64,000 bases of DNA, taken from NCBI GenBank assembly GCA_023333565.1, contig JAJKFH010000028.1:248001-312000 (forward strand). The letters are read 5' to 3'. Below the pieces are notes generated by a model. The model saw only the letters and a program-made list of their open reading frames with translations, had not been told where the DNA came from and ran no database searches. The number at the start of each line of letters is the position of its first letter. The stretch's first letter is position 1. Both the position numbers and the translations under genes were made by a program. This DNA comes from Puffinus mauretanicus (taxonomy: Eukaryota; Chordata; Aves; Procellariiformes; Procellariidae). Shown piece after piece: positions 54,801-63,300 of this stretch.

Positions 54801-57800
54801 AAGAGATAGAAAGACTGCAAATGATCAGCTTTGAACAATCTGAACTGTACTGCATTGACAAAAAAGAATATGTACATGAAAGGGGGCTTCACTGAAAGGT
54901 AATGTTTAAAAAATGGCCGTAATAAAAACTGCCCAATAAAATGGCCAAACAGTACTGGATAGCAGATTACTCCATGGAGGAGTTCTTCTATCAGAAGAAT
55001 AAAAAAGGAATGGCAGAAATACTACTTCTGAAATGAGGAAAAACAACCTGATAAAATATATCCTACATTTGACATGAATGACAACTGTGTCTGCAGCATA
55101 AGCATTGTATATATAAAAATACATATAAATAAAAACTTCGGAAAACAAAAAGTTTGAAAGCAGACAACAACTTTTGAAGTGGGCAAAGAAGGTGGAAATT
55201 CCAGGATGTAAATGGACAACATTCAAGAAGAACAACAACCACCATAATAATATGTCCTGGGGAATAGAATTTGTACGGTTATATTGGATTTAGAGTAAGC
55301 CATAGTGTTTTCTTGGAAATCTGGCAGTACCAGAGCAACCACATTAACCGTAATGGGGTGGTGGCTCCTCATTACGTGGAACTTACCCAGAAAACTTCAG
55401 AAACAAAGAAACGCATTACGTATGATAGGAAATGTGCAGATAAACATTTTGTAGTTCTAGTACCCATTTCCATTCTCCTTGTGAGACTTCTTTTTAAACT
55501 TACTCCTCTTCCCCAACATGCTATATGGAGCTGGGTGACAAAAGGACTTTTCCCTGCAGAACAGAGCTATCTAGCAGCAAATTCCTCCAAACTGAGTGCA
55601 AACTGTTCAGCAGGAGATCCCCAAAGGGACTGGAGACACTGCACAGACAGCAATTTAGCATTTATATGAGGCTCTTGCCATTTCCAAATGTTCCTCATGC
55701 TGCCCAGCTTTGATAGACTGGAATGCAAAATTCGAATACTTCTGCAACAATGCCTACAGCTAACACTAGACCAGAATAACCTATTCTTTATTAGTTCACT
55801 TTACAGTGTATAGCAAAAAACATTACACCTAAGACTGCAGCTACCTGTGTACAATTAATTTTAATGCATATATTTTGGGACATGCTGTGCTATCACATTT
55901 ACTTGAATGTGGTTACATTAGTGCACAAGAAGAATTTGCCCAACTCCACATAGTAAATACTATATTTTGTATATATAAATAGTCCGTTATGCTATTCATT
56001 TAAAAACATGCAGCATACAGAAATATAATGATTAAGTATAACAGCCAACCAGCATTTTATGAAAGCATAAAGCATGGGCGAGCATAAACTCCTATAATGC
56101 TAAGGTGGCTAACTTGCCTGTTAAAAAGATTTTTTGTTAAACAATAGACTACATTCTGTAAAAACAATCCCTCTGCATAATACAACATCAAATTTCTTAC
56201 CAGGGCACTCATTTCAATTCATCAGTAAGGAGTAAACATGATCCTTCAATCATATTTTTCTTATTTTATGTTTGGTAACCTTTTTCTTCTTTCCTCTTGG
56301 TTATATCAATTTTCATTGTTACAGTACTTGCAAGTAAAATTGAGCTACATTTTGCTCAGACTTACAGTTCAAATTCCTCAGACTGTAAGTCAGGCCACGT
56401 AAGACCATTTCTAAACATGAATTTTAGGAATAAAATAGCATTTTTTTATTTCCTCATCTTCTATTTAATGTAATAACAATACTAAAAATTATTATATACT
56501 TCTATTCTAATTCAGAATACCATCCCTTCATCCTCAGAGAGCAATGAGAAATAAGTGCACACTTATGCATCCTATGAGATTAGAGCTACTTTCTTGCTTT
56601 GCCATCTATAAATACAATGATCCCATTCTAGATGCCCACAGTGAGGTTTGTATCAATTAACTTTAGCCCTCTGGAAGCAGTACCTATTCCAAGGTGTCTT
56701 ACACAATCCATTGAGGAGACAGGCATTTGCACAGGAACAGTTAATCTATTTTAGACATCTACTTCTGGATGGGTGACAACCATGTGGTATGAATCTCACC
56801 AATGTACCGAATGCATCACGTAAGTTATTTGTTTGGATTAATGATGAAATCTTTCTGGAAAACTAGCCCTGTTAATGTAAACATGTTAAAGCTGTTAGGT
56901 CTTTACATCCCCATTTCTTTTTAACTTAATATTTTATTTCCTGTAGTAATGGTACAACTCCAAAATCCTTCACCTCAGGAAACACAACTGGCATCAAGTA
57001 TTTCCTTCTGCCTTTCCCCTTAACACTCTGCTGAAGTGAAAACAGACAAGGCCATTCTGCCATACTGCTACTCCTACAAAGACGCAACAAAGCGGTGGAA
57101 ACACACAATGCATCGCAGCCTCTACTGGAGAAGAAACAAAGTGCAGAGTATTTGGTTTCACAACACAACTTACGGTGATCAGGAGGGAAAATAAGACACG
57201 GGAAACAACTTCTCAGCGGTAATCTGATAAAAGTCAAGCCTACCTGTTACTTATTTATCAAAAGTAACATTCAGTATTTTGTGGGTATAGAATACCTCTT
57301 CGAATGCTTCTCCTCAGCTTATTACAGAGGTCAACACGAGGGTTCTCCAAGCTGTCCTCTATGGAGCCAGGGCTTTGCTCAGGAGAGGAAAGCCCTTTGC
57401 TAAGGTCCAGCGGTACTTTGCTACCCGTTGGCGGGGGGGAGGTGGCCGGGCTGTAGGTTGAGGTAGGACTGCTTGCCACAGATGAAGTAGAGAGGTCAAG
57501 GGCACCAATCCTTGAATTCAGTGGTGAGGTCAACGAGAGTTTTCGGGTTCTGACAGGTGAGGAAGTTCTGGAAAGTGACAACGGAGGAGGAGAAGAAAAC
57601 TTGCGACAGAGGTGTGGCGACTTCCCATCAGCCAGGTACTCTCCTCTGTTGTTTTGACTGGTGGCGAAGAATAACTCCAAAGACCTGAGAGAAAAAAAGA
57701 AAAAAAATCAACAGATAATAACAAACACCAAACAGATTTAAGTGAAAACACACACAGACAAACTTTGTGCAAATCTGCATGGCACTGCAAGATCTGTATG

Positions 57801-60385
57801 ACATTTAGTTCTCAAAGCCTGGGCAAAAAGTTGAGACAGACTTATCTAAAAACTTACGTCCTATTTACAAAGGAAGAACTTTCTTCTTAAATTATTCATA
57901 TAACAAAAAAACATGGTAAAAAACAAACAAACAAACAAATGGTAATTCTGTAAAGAAATCTATGATAGAAGGAAAAAAGGAGCTCACCGGACGGGAATGG
58001 AAGTGAAGGGCCGTCTGTATATGTCTGAAAGTTTTTCCAGTACAACAGCTGCAGTAGTAAATATGCGGTAAGTATGTAGGAACGTATTCAGGAAATCAAT
58101 ACTTAGAAATCGCAAGTCTGTTAGCCGCTCCAAAAGGCGCTCGACGCTTGCATAACGGATTTGGGGTACTTTGCAGGAATTCAGTGTTTTGCTGAAGCAG
58201 ATATCAATGTCATCTCTATGAAGACGAGCATCGGATCTAGACAAAAATTAAATTTGGAGCATTTTACCAAACAGCAAGAGTGAATATGGTACAGTAGTGA
58301 TATCACTTTAGCTGCTCCTGTCAACATAGAATCAGCAAATATATATGCATTCTCATATTTCATCAACACAAGAAAACTCTTAATTTGTGGTGAAACCTGC
58401 TTCCATTCAGTTATATTTTATGTCATAACTACGGCCATTTAAATTTTATTTTTGGCAAATAATTCATTTACATTTCAAAATCTAAGAAATCATTCATGAA
58501 GCCTAAATTTCTGAACTGAAATAGGAGGCAGAATTGACCCCTCTTGTCTCTTTCAGGCTGTTGTGGCCCATAGGGCAATACTACAAGAAACTCACTATAG
58601 AATAGTTGTGGACTGATGGCAATTTTTTCTTGCTTTATACAAAATAACTAATGGACTCCAGCAAGAGACAGCAAAATTAACCCCTTAGCTAAGCTTAAAG
58701 CTCACTTGTAAACCCTCAGGCTCCAAGAAATTTTTTTTTTTAAAAAGCAAATGGGAACAGCATGGAACATCTCAAATTTCAAAGCAGAAACCATGAAGGG
58801 TTTTACTGCTTTGTTGCAGTAAAAAAATTGGGACTAATTTTTGTTTGGATTTAAAAAAAAAATTAATCATTTACATAACCCTACTCATGATGGTTTTTTC
58901 CCAAATTGAGTTGTGCTTAATTTTATCTAGTTGAAGATTTAGTTCATAACAAAATGGGTACTGCCTGATCTTTTCAGTAAAAATGATTGGATTTTCTTAG
59001 AATACATCATCAAGATATTCCACACACTTCTACACTGCATTACAGGAAAAAACAAAAAAAAACTTTCTTCTTTCTTAAGTTGGGTCCTCTGAAAAGCGGC
59101 ATTTTTTTTTTTATTTCATCCAATGACATCTGACTCTAAAAGTCAATGTGTGCTAAAAATCAGATGAGTAAAATCTCAGAAAGCGAACACCAAGTTTGTG
59201 TCTGTTGTTAAGATCCTATATGTTTTTTAGAATTAAGATTTCTTTCTCTTGACATTGGGATTAAGACTTTGTTGTACTCTACAACTTAAAAACAGATGAA
59301 CATATTGTTAACATTCAGCAGGTATCAGAAGTGTTTACAAACTGGAGAGTTCCTGGAATAAAAATGAAGACAATAAAATGCCTTCTTTTCAGGGATCAAA
59401 GGTATGTGCCCTAACAGTGTATTCACAGATGTTATCTCTTTTTGATTTCTAAACATGTACAAAGAGAGGAGAGGCAACAACTACAGAAGGGGCACTTGAG
59501 AAACCTTCATGTATGGAGTACATACAAGAGAGAGAAATGGCCTAGTGACAGGTGAAAGTAAGAAAGGAAATACTTGTATTTTTTTATCCCCATGTTCTAT
59601 TCCTTAATATTTATATTGGATAATAGTAGGTAAAACTCATGTAAATACAGATCTGTAGAGGATCCGAGAGGTAAAATTATGTTAGAAATTTGGAATCATG
59701 TACTGAAAATTGCTGTCTATAAATAAAAATCAGTTATTACAATAAATGACTGAAAGAATCCAAGGGTGAAGGAAGCAGGTTTATGAATAATGATGTTACC
59801 TTGATGTGATCAATTAAAATTATGAGAGAAATTTTTTTTTTCTCAGAAATAAGAGAAACAAAGAGAAGGAAAATTTTGGCCAATACAACAAAATACCTTG
59901 GAAAATGATACTTGTCTGCACTCATCTGAATTTTTAAGACGTTTTAAAATATATTCAATAAAATTATGAGTGATATGACAGAGAAAAGCTAACAGAGAAT
60001 AAAATTATTCATCAGAAGCATAACGGAAGGAAACTTCACAAATAATAGAAAAATCTGAGTTGTGATCCTATACAGTCCAGTACTGTGGATTGGGAATTTA
60101 CCATTTTGAGTTATCCCTACCATTCCAAGAAAAGGATTTGAAAAGATACGTATTGGGATGTAGAATTAATTCCATTCAACAAAAATGGGGAAAAAAAATT
60201 AAGAAGGTTGTATTTTCCAAATACACATTTTCTTTTGTTAAAACTTTTATTAAAAAAACCAGCAAGCTATTTTGTTCACTGGGAAAAAAATGCTGCACTT
60301 ACTTGATCATATGTGGCACCGTGACTTTTGAGTTTTCTTCAAACACTATGGTCATTAAACCATTGCACCTTATATTATCAATGCA
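6762..60385 (-). CDS. RASGRF2: RASGRF2, 3' half: last 15 coding exons (spliced, partial at 5' end)
   Basis: This encodes Ras-specific guanine nucleotide-releasing factor 2, which loads GTP on Ras through its CDC25 domain and on Rac through its DH domain, and responds to calcium/calmodulin at the plasma membrane, mainly in neurons (family knowledge). Fifteen exons on the minus strand join in phase through GT-AG introns to give 654 residues and a stop. In order they carry the end of PH2 (residues 1-28 of this stretch), the REM domain (about 40-110), a Ser/Pro-rich linker (about 115-312) and the CDC25 domain (about 415-650). The C-terminus EPRLPA and the stretch [14 protein letters not shown] fit RASGRF2; as I recall, RASGRF1 ends EPKLPT and has NYNAVLEITSSMNR. 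No frameshift or internal stop was seen. The 5' half (PH1, IQ, DH, most of PH2) lies past 64000. The full mammalian protein is about 1,190-1,240 residues, so roughly half is here. Confidence 0.96.
6855..7587 (-). other. RASGRF2 intron e14-e15 (733 bp)
   Basis: GT-AG intron. Plus-strand frames at 7188-7565 (125 codons) and 7211-7417 are chance frames with no recognised motif. The middle is less AT-rich than its surroundings. Confidence 0.85.
7588..7656 (-). CDS. RASGRF2: RASGRF2 exon e14 (CDC25 domain)
   Basis: This 69-bp exon, 23 whole codons, encodes [20 protein letters not shown] and QQK. The acceptor at 7657 is weak (TTCTTTTGAAAG, an A at -3). The donor GTAAGGC at 7587 is strong. Symmetric phase 0 means skipping would delete 23 residues in frame from the last catalytic helices. 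Confidence 0.95.
7657..8434 (-). other. RASGRF2 intron e13-e14 (778 bp)
   Basis: GT-AG intron with no gene content. It holds a perfect 14-bp tandem duplication at 8317-8344. Confidence 0.85.
8317..8344. repeat. Perfect 14-bp tandem duplication
   Basis: TCTTAGAAGTTAAA occurs twice, head to tail, with no mismatch. It looks like a recent replication-slippage duplication within the intron. Confidence 0.9.
8435..8552 (-). CDS. RASGRF2: RASGRF2 exon e13 (CDC25 domain)
   Basis: This 118-bp exon completes Asn and reads [20 protein letters not shown], then [19 protein letters not shown]. The [14 protein letters not shown] block is a signature of CDC25-type exchangers. Acceptor TTTCACAG is at 8553 and donor GTAATTTT at 8434. 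It ends in phase 0. Confidence 0.97.
8553..10442 (-). other. RASGRF2 intron e12-e13 (1,890 bp)
   Basis: GT-AG intron. It contains the alternating purine-pyrimidine repeat at 8968-9132. Tyr/Ile/Cys-rich open frames on both strands there are translations of the repeat, not genes. The rest is featureless AT-rich DNA. Confidence 0.85.
8968..9132. repeat. (TG/TA/CA)n alternating purine-pyrimidine microsatellite
   Basis: About 165 bp of mixed TG, TA and CA steps: GTGTGTGTGCATGTG, ATATATACACATATATG, CATATGTGTGTGTTTATG. Alternation is nearly unbroken, with many self-complementary hexamers (CATATG, ATGCAT). It lies about 415 bp upstream of the e13 acceptor. Confidence 0.9.
10443..10522 (-). CDS. RASGRF2: RASGRF2 exon e12 (CDC25 domain)
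   Basis: This 80-bp exon encodes [20 protein letters not shown], then LRETLK, and two bases of Asn. It continues SKQ from e11 as [12 protein letters not shown], as in mammals. Acceptor TTTTCTTTCTAG is at 10523 and donor GTATGC at 10442. It contains part of the helical hairpin region that opens the Ras nucleotide site (family knowledge). Confidence 0.95.
10523..12479 (-). other. RASGRF2 intron e11-e12 (1,957 bp)
   Basis: GT-AG intron. Apart from the 70-bp CR1 fragment at 11776-11845 I see no gene or repeat. The 88- and 64-codon minus frames are chance. Confidence 0.85.
11776..11845 (-). mobile_element. CR1 3'-end fragment in RASGRF2 intron
   Basis: The plus strand reads ATCACAGAATCATAGAATAT, then GTTGGAAGGGACC and ATCATCAAGTCCAACT. 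This is the reverse complement of a CR1 3' UTR and octamer tail. Only about 70 bp remain, the usual strongly 5'-truncated state. It inserted in the same orientation as the gene, between e11 and e12. Confidence 0.88.
12480..12677 (-). CDS. RASGRF2: RASGRF2 exon e11 (CDC25 catalytic core)
   Basis: This 198-bp exon, 66 whole codons, reads [20 protein letters not shown], then [20 protein letters not shown], then [20 protein letters not shown]. These hold the signature blocks of Ras exchange factors (IEKWVAVAD and NYNGVLEI...ALN). Acceptor TTTGGTCAG is at 12678 and donor CAG|GTAAGG at 12479. Both ends are phase 0, so skipping would keep frame but destroy the catalytic core. Confidence 0.97.
12678..13294 (-). 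other. RASGRF2 intron e10-e11 (617 bp)
   Basis: GT-AG intron with nothing recognised inside. Confidence 0.85.
13295..13379 (-). CDS. RASGRF2: RASGRF2 exon e10 (CDC25 domain)
   Basis: This 85-bp exon encodes [20 protein letters not shown], then KTSQHFND. It is part of the CDC25 core (the EEFLGQGW segment is typical of GRF proteins). The acceptor is GTCTAG at 13380. The upstream bases TTCAATG make a short pyrimidine tract, but the phase fits only this site. The donor is GTAAGTAC at 13294. Confidence 0.94.
13380..13997 (-). other. RASGRF2 intron e9-e10 (618 bp)
   Basis: GT-AG intron with nothing recognised inside. Confidence 0.85.
13998..14101 (-). CDS. RASGRF2: RASGRF2 exon e9 (start of CDC25 domain)
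   Basis: This 104-bp exon reads [20 protein letters not shown], then [14 protein letters not shown] plus two bases of Glu. The [14 protein letters not shown] segment is the first conserved helix of RasGEF/CDC25 domains. Acceptor TTTTTGCAG is at 14102 and donor GTAAGTG at 13997. The Glu codon is completed by e10, giving PYEEFLGQGW. Confidence 0.95.
14102..14768 (-). other. RASGRF2 intron e8-e9 (667 bp)
   Basis: GT-AG intron with nothing recognised inside. Confidence 0.85.
14769..14829 (-). CDS. RASGRF2: RASGRF2 exon e8 (61 bp)
   Basis: The smallest exon in the window completes an Arg codon and encodes [20 protein letters not shown]. Acceptor ATTTTTCAG is at 14830 and donor GTAAGT at 14768, both near consensus. 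Phase runs from 2 to 0. The acidic run DDQDD matches RASGRF2, where RASGRF1 differs. Confidence 0.94.
14830..23202 (-). other. RASGRF2 intron e7-e8 (8.4 kb)
   Basis: GT-AG intron with no exon-like sequence that fits the gene's phase. Open frames up to 105 codons (20894-21211, minus) show no known domain. A diverged 30-bp tandem pair is at 20706-20765. Confidence 0.8.
20706..20765. repeat. Diverged 30-bp tandem duplication
   Basis: Two adjacent 30-bp units share 24 of 30 bases; each contains ATGCAACA and ends TGAAAGTTTA. It is older than the perfect duplication at 8317. Confidence 0.8.
23203..23315 (-). CDS. RASGRF2: RASGRF2 exon e7
   Basis: This 113-bp exon reads [20 protein letters not shown], then [17 protein letters not shown], and ends with two bases of an Arg codon. 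It belongs to the helical region between REM and the catalytic core. Acceptor TTTGTAG is at 23316 and donor GTAAATAC begins at 23202. The open frame on the opposite strand over this site is a shadow. Confidence 0.95.
26181..26234. repeat. 19-bp direct repeat, 35-bp period
   Basis: CATGAGAATTATACAAACA occurs exactly at 26181-26199 and 26216-26234, with a related unit (ATGAGAATTACAC) between. Confidence 0.85.
26276..26425. repeat. AT-rich palindromic simple-sequence tract
   Basis: About 150 bp of TATA, ATAT and TATAT steps with self-complementary pieces such as TATATAT, AGATCT and TATATGTA. Cruciform-prone simple sequence with no coding content. Confidence 0.8.
27702..27722 (+). other. Canonical G-quadruplex motif
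   Basis: Four G runs of three or more, GGGAGGGAGGG then GGGG after a 6-base loop, fit G3+N1-7. It is on the strand opposite the gene's coding strand. Confidence 0.6.
28100..28360. other. GC-richer intronic patch, unknown
   Basis: About 260 bp with clearly higher GC and around ten CpGs inside an AT-rich intron. Overlapping frames run on both strands (97 codons minus, 82 and 78 plus) with no known motif. It could be a regulatory element or an old, unrecognised insertion. Confidence 0.3.
34346..34499 (+). repeat. Polypyrimidine (CCTT/CCCT)n tract
   Basis: An uninterrupted pyrimidine run of 127 bases (34346-34472), one A at 34473, then 26 more pyrimidines. Blocks of CCTT flank a central CCCT block, giving a roughly mirror-symmetric tract. 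In the RASGRF2 pre-mRNA it reads as GGAA/GGGA repeats. It lies about 640 bp after the e6 donor. Ser/Pro/Leu-rich and Glu/Arg/Gly-rich open frames here are artefacts of the repeat. Confidence 0.95.
35144..35250 (-). CDS. RASGRF2: RASGRF2 exon e6 (start of C-terminal catalytic module)
   Basis: This 107-bp exon reads [20 protein letters not shown], then [15 protein letters not shown], and starts the helical region that leads into the CDC25 domain. The acceptor TTTTTTCCCCACAG at 35251 is strong. The donor after CAG is GTATTC at 35143, weak at +5. The exon ends in phase 0 and joins e7 to give SKHSQDFELNNE. It sits alone between introns of 17.7 kb and 11.8 kb. Confidence 0.95.
41658..41722. repeat. 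Imperfect ~32-bp tandem duplication
   Basis: Two adjacent units each run GAAAA(A)GCCTT, CCAATAT, then ATGCAGCACAAAA, differing by a few substitutions and small indels. Confidence 0.8.
51491..51540. repeat. Inverted repeat with nested inner arms
   Basis: Outer arms ATTACTCTCTTGTG (51491-51504) and CACAAGAGTAAT (51529-51540) pair with a 2-base bulge. Inner arms TGTGATC (51501-51507) and GATCACA (51515-51521) pair perfectly around a 7-base loop. The two hairpins share TGTG and so exclude each other in part. Confidence 0.7.
52979..53068 (-). CDS. RASGRF2: RASGRF2 exon e5 (Ala-rich linker, phase 1-1)
   Basis: This 90-bp exon encodes [20 protein letters not shown], then [10 protein letters not shown], an alanine-rich part of the linker strongly conserved with mammals. 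The acceptor CCCTTTGCAG at 53069 and donor GTGAGG at 52978 are both good. Phases are 1 and 1, so it is symmetric and could be a cassette alone or with e4. It is shorter than the usual length threshold for open-frame detection but is clear from splice sites and sequence. Confidence 0.92.
53069..54354 (-). other. RASGRF2 intron e4-e5 (1,286 bp)
   Basis: GT-AG intron with nothing recognised; an 87-codon minus frame at 53857-54120 is chance. Confidence 0.85.
54355..54480 (-). CDS. RASGRF2: RASGRF2 exon e4 (linker, phase 1-1)
   Basis: This 126-bp exon, joined to e3, reads [20 protein letters not shown] and then [20 protein letters not shown], ending in PGG. It continues the disordered linker between REM and CDC25. 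The acceptor lies in AAAGCAG|CAG, a tandem NAGNAG site; the upstream AG gives Ala-Val, as in the mammalian protein, while the downstream AG would remove one residue. The polypyrimidine tract is poor (ATTTTAAAG). The donor GTAAGAAC at 54354 is strong. Both ends are phase 1, so the exon can be skipped in frame. Confidence 0.93.
54481..57295 (-). other. RASGRF2 intron e3-e4 (2.8 kb)
   Basis: GT-AG intron. It contains an AT-rich simple tract near its 3' end (54541-54650). Frames of 132 codons (55271-55669, plus) and 110 codons (54906-55238, minus) show no known domain. Confidence 0.85.
54541..54650. repeat. (TATAT/ATTAT)n AT-rich tract near e4 acceptor
   Basis: TATATTATATTGTATTATAT and related steps, followed by TTATATTATATTACATTACA. 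It starts about 60 bp upstream (in gene direction) of the NAGNAG acceptor of e4. Confidence 0.85.
57296..57684 (-). CDS. RASGRF2: RASGRF2 exon e3 (Ser/Pro-rich linker)
   Basis: This 389-bp exon starts [15 protein letters not shown] and continues into a low-complexity, probably disordered linker with many Ser-Pro and Thr-Pro sites ([35 protein letters not shown]). In mammals this region holds regulatory phosphorylation sites, including a reported Cdk5 site. The canonical CtBP-type motif PLDLS is at 57399-57413. The exon ends SIRR plus one base before donor GTATTC, which is weak at +5. Acceptor CTCTCAG is at 57685. An internal in-frame donor candidate, G|GTAGCA at 57424-57425, would drop the last 43 codons. 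The plus strand is G-rich here (GGGGGGG near 57433). Confidence 0.94.
57424..57425 (-). other. RASGRF2: Candidate alternative 5' splice site inside e3
   Basis: The junction ACG G|GTAGCA falls in the same phase (1) as the main e3 donor. Using it would end the exon at 57425 and remove 57296-57424, 129 bp or 43 codons, joining PPPT directly to AVLES of e4. As I recall it, the mouse protein has this shorter join and human has the longer one. Both donors are weak, which fits competition. Confidence 0.4.
57685..57987 (-). other. RASGRF2 intron e2-e3 (303 bp)
   Basis: The shortest intron here, GT-AG. It holds a short (AAAC)n run at about 57920-57940. Confidence 0.9.
57988..58236 (-). CDS. RASGRF2: RASGRF2 exon e2 (REM domain)
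   Basis: This 249-bp exon encodes [20 protein letters not shown], then the Ras exchanger motif around [20 protein letters not shown], and ends at FTSIPV plus two bases of Arg. The REM (RasGEF_N) domain packs against and stabilises the CDC25 catalytic domain. The acceptor is TTTTTGTCTAG at 58237 and the donor is GTGAGC at 57987. The phase joins e3 to give [15 protein letters not shown], as in the mammalian protein. No insertions or stops occur in the exon. Confidence 0.95.
58237..60302 (-). other. RASGRF2 intron e1-e2 (2.1 kb)
   Basis: GT-AG intron. AT-rich with short A and T runs (for example T10-T12 near 58732 and 59103), and no gene or named repeat. Confidence 0.88.
60303..60385 (-). CDS. 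RASGRF2: RASGRF2 exon e1 (C-terminal end of second PH domain)
   Basis: This 83-bp exon is too short to stand out as an open frame. It reads [18 protein letters not shown]..., then VPHMI and two bases of a Lys codon. That matches the last helix of the RASGRF2 PH2 domain and the start of the linker to the REM domain. The acceptor is TTTTCACAG at 60386-60394 and the donor is GTAAGTGC starting at 60302, close to consensus. It begins in phase 0 and ends after two codon bases; the first base of e2 completes AAA (Lys). The match to the recalled mammalian protein is nearly residue for residue. The next exon upstream, ending near WMSDISQ in mammals, was searched for and not found before 64000. Confidence 0.92.
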
Positions 60386-63300
60386 CTGTGAAAATAAACA
60401 TTGAGAACTGTTAAAAAAACACAGGGTAAGGGTACTTACTTCCACACTTTTCCTATCACTGTAAGCTTAAAGCATAGCTTTTACAGGGTATGAACTGATC
60501 GGTAAAAGGTATTTTCATAAACTGAAATGCAAGATGCAAGAATTATAGTGGACATGCTTCTCTACTCTTCTTCCTTTGATTTGCACATCTGCAAGTCCAC
60601 TCTTTACTGGCACACTCACAGTATTCAGCTCAGCATCTTTTTTTCCACATGATTAAGTATTTTGAGTTGGAAGTGAAATTTCCTTTGAAATTCCTTTGAA
60701 ACTGAACAAAAACTAAATATCATCTCTAGCATTTCCCGAATCAGTGTTAAGCTCGAAAAATCAGTACTGCAAGAAAGTTAGAATACTTCATACACAGATA
60801 CACTAATACCTTAACCTTTATACCGTGCAAAAAGACCAAAGAGAAATATAAACAGTTTCTAGAAACACACCTGTAAAAACAAATTCAAATGGTACTGTTA
60901 TGGTGAAACATAGCTATGAAGATGCTGTCCAAGGAGTTCCTTGCAAACTGTTGTATAAATGTTTTGGGCTAGGTACTAGACGCTGGAAAGACACTTCTGG
61001 GGCACGGTCACAGCACATACGGTCACAAATTTTAGAATTCACAGGTTGTCCTGTGGCCAGTAGAAGTTTACAAACTAGGGGTGCACAAGCTGGTTCTTCA
61101 AGCCTCAAAGCAGCTCAGTGCTGGCAGCGCATAGGGGTAGCTCAAAGCCATTTGTACACCATTATCTTCTGGTTGGTAGTTTTACGTAGTTAAGATAACA
61201 CAGCACCACAAGCCTTGCTCTTGGAAGTCAGCAGAGTGCCTGCCAGTGGATCAGGCTTATATGGTCTGCAAAAAGTACCCCCTACCTAACGCTACAGGAC
61301 TCATCTTCTAGTTTTATTCATCATATATATAAAAATATGTTACAGTATGTCTTCATGTCAATAAAAAGGACTTTTCAAAATTATCATACACATTTACATT
61401 GACTATAAGAATAAAAATAGTCTGCTGCCTTTGGAACATCTCATAGCAAAATAATGATTGATGTTAGATTGGTCAAACAAGATAATCGGAGGCCTCTTCT
61501 GGTTGAAAATATATCTACATAACTATACATTTAAAATATGATCTATGTAGTATATGTGGTTTAAAATCAAGTATTTAAGACTATTTGAAAAGTGCAGTTG
61601 TAACAATTCACATTATGATTTTATCAAATTGTTACCTAAAAGCACTGAGAAAAACACATCTAATAAAAATACATAATTTCCCCCATCTGAATTTTAAATG
61701 TTGCAAAGAAGCCCTTAGCACCAATCATAAAACTGCCTGAGGTAATTCAGCACTGTTATCTTTAGTCTGCATAGGCCTAGCATTTATCACCTCCCTGACA
61801 GATATTATCATTCTAGCTAAGGAATGACTGTAATGGGGATCTAGGGCTGAAGGACAACAAGCTCAAACTAGAAGAGAGGAGGCTTCTTCAGCATCAACAA
61901 AAAACATGCATTTTTTGTAAGAATTATATGGTTTGTATGAAAGGAATATAAATTCAAGAAGCCTCACTAGGAACGTATAGATAAATATGACTTCTATGTC
62001 ATATGCATATATAATTTAACAAGATGCAGAATTCTGGACACCAACACTAATGCTGTGAGTGAACAGCAACTACATGTACACTTGTTTTACTTGCAAACAT
62101 AGGACAACACATATTTACTAAAAAAGTACTTTTTACATGCCCTCTTTGTTAGCATAGTTCATATGCTTTCTTTGAGGGTTGTAGCCAGAGTTAAAAAGAA
62201 AAAAATACTTCTGAGCAGGCGATTCAGTATTTTTTTATGGCACAGTTTCTGTGGAAATGGGCTTAGTCAGAAACACAATTTGGTTTTCAAGAGACAAGTG
62301 GTCTCAAGATTGTTTAGAACTTCTCATGTGTTATTCAAATTTTCACCCCAAATTTTCTTTGTCCAGAAGAAGATGGGTGGCATGCTTCTTATTTTGTTCT
62401 TTCTTGCTCTCCAGATTGAGCATAAGTGCTAAATCAACTGACTTGATTGCTACTTGTAAACCGTGATACCAATTCACGCCCCAAATGTCTGTGCAGTCTG
62501 CACAGCATCTTGCGCCCCTTCTTACTCCTTTTTTCTTGTAAGATGCTGCTTATCCCCTCAGCGTCTCTGGCTTCCCTTCCTTTGTAAGGCTGGAGGAGCT
62601 TTTTCAGCCTCACAATGCTAATAAATCACAGTTTTCTCAGATTTCCACTTATAAGCTGCTGTTAGTTGTTGGCCCCGTATCTCTTCAGAATACCCCGGTC
62701 TTCAAAAGCTGGGAGATCTCCCCTTCCTCAAAGAGGGATCAAGGGAAAAACGCTTCTTACTGTTTTTCTCTGGCAGCCTGGCAACCCTTTGCTCTCTGAG
62801 CTGTGCTCGTGTTTACCTCTGCCTTGCTAAGACACTTCCAAGCTTTGTAGGCACGCAGCTCTCAAGTCAGCCGTGGAGCTTTTCAACTCTTTCCGTAATG
62901 CTACAGTAGCGTGGTTTGGAGTTGGGGTGGTTTGGAGGAGAAGACCTGACCTTTAGAGGCAGACCCAAACTTTAGGCTACATGGACTGCAGGTTCCTTTC
63001 TCTTTTATACTCATTATTATTTAGGCTAAGAATGGACTTATTCCTGGGTGTCCCATGTTCCAGGCCAGTTCTTAAATGGTCTTTCCTCCCCATAGGAGGA
63101 AATAATTCCAATACATAATTCACTGAAAATCCATTTTGTAAAAAATTCTCCAACCAGGTCTGTTTGTAAGATCTATATGTACTCAGTTGCAGTGAGACCA
63201 GGCTTCTCAGCTCATACCATATTTTCAGATTTTTCTCTCCATATTTTTGCTCCTTTAAAAAAGTCCAGAAGAAAGTAACTCAGAACACTTATTTTTAAGC

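Noticed and set aside
57258..57295. Extension of e3 open frame past its donor ([12 protein letters not shown])
   Set aside because: The frame stops after a few residues, and joining at the donor to e4 gives the conserved AVLES; it is intron read-through.
6762..60385. Assignment as RASGRF1
   Set aside because: Diagnostic segments (EPRLPA end, [29 protein letters not shown]) fit RASGRF2 rather than RASGRF1.
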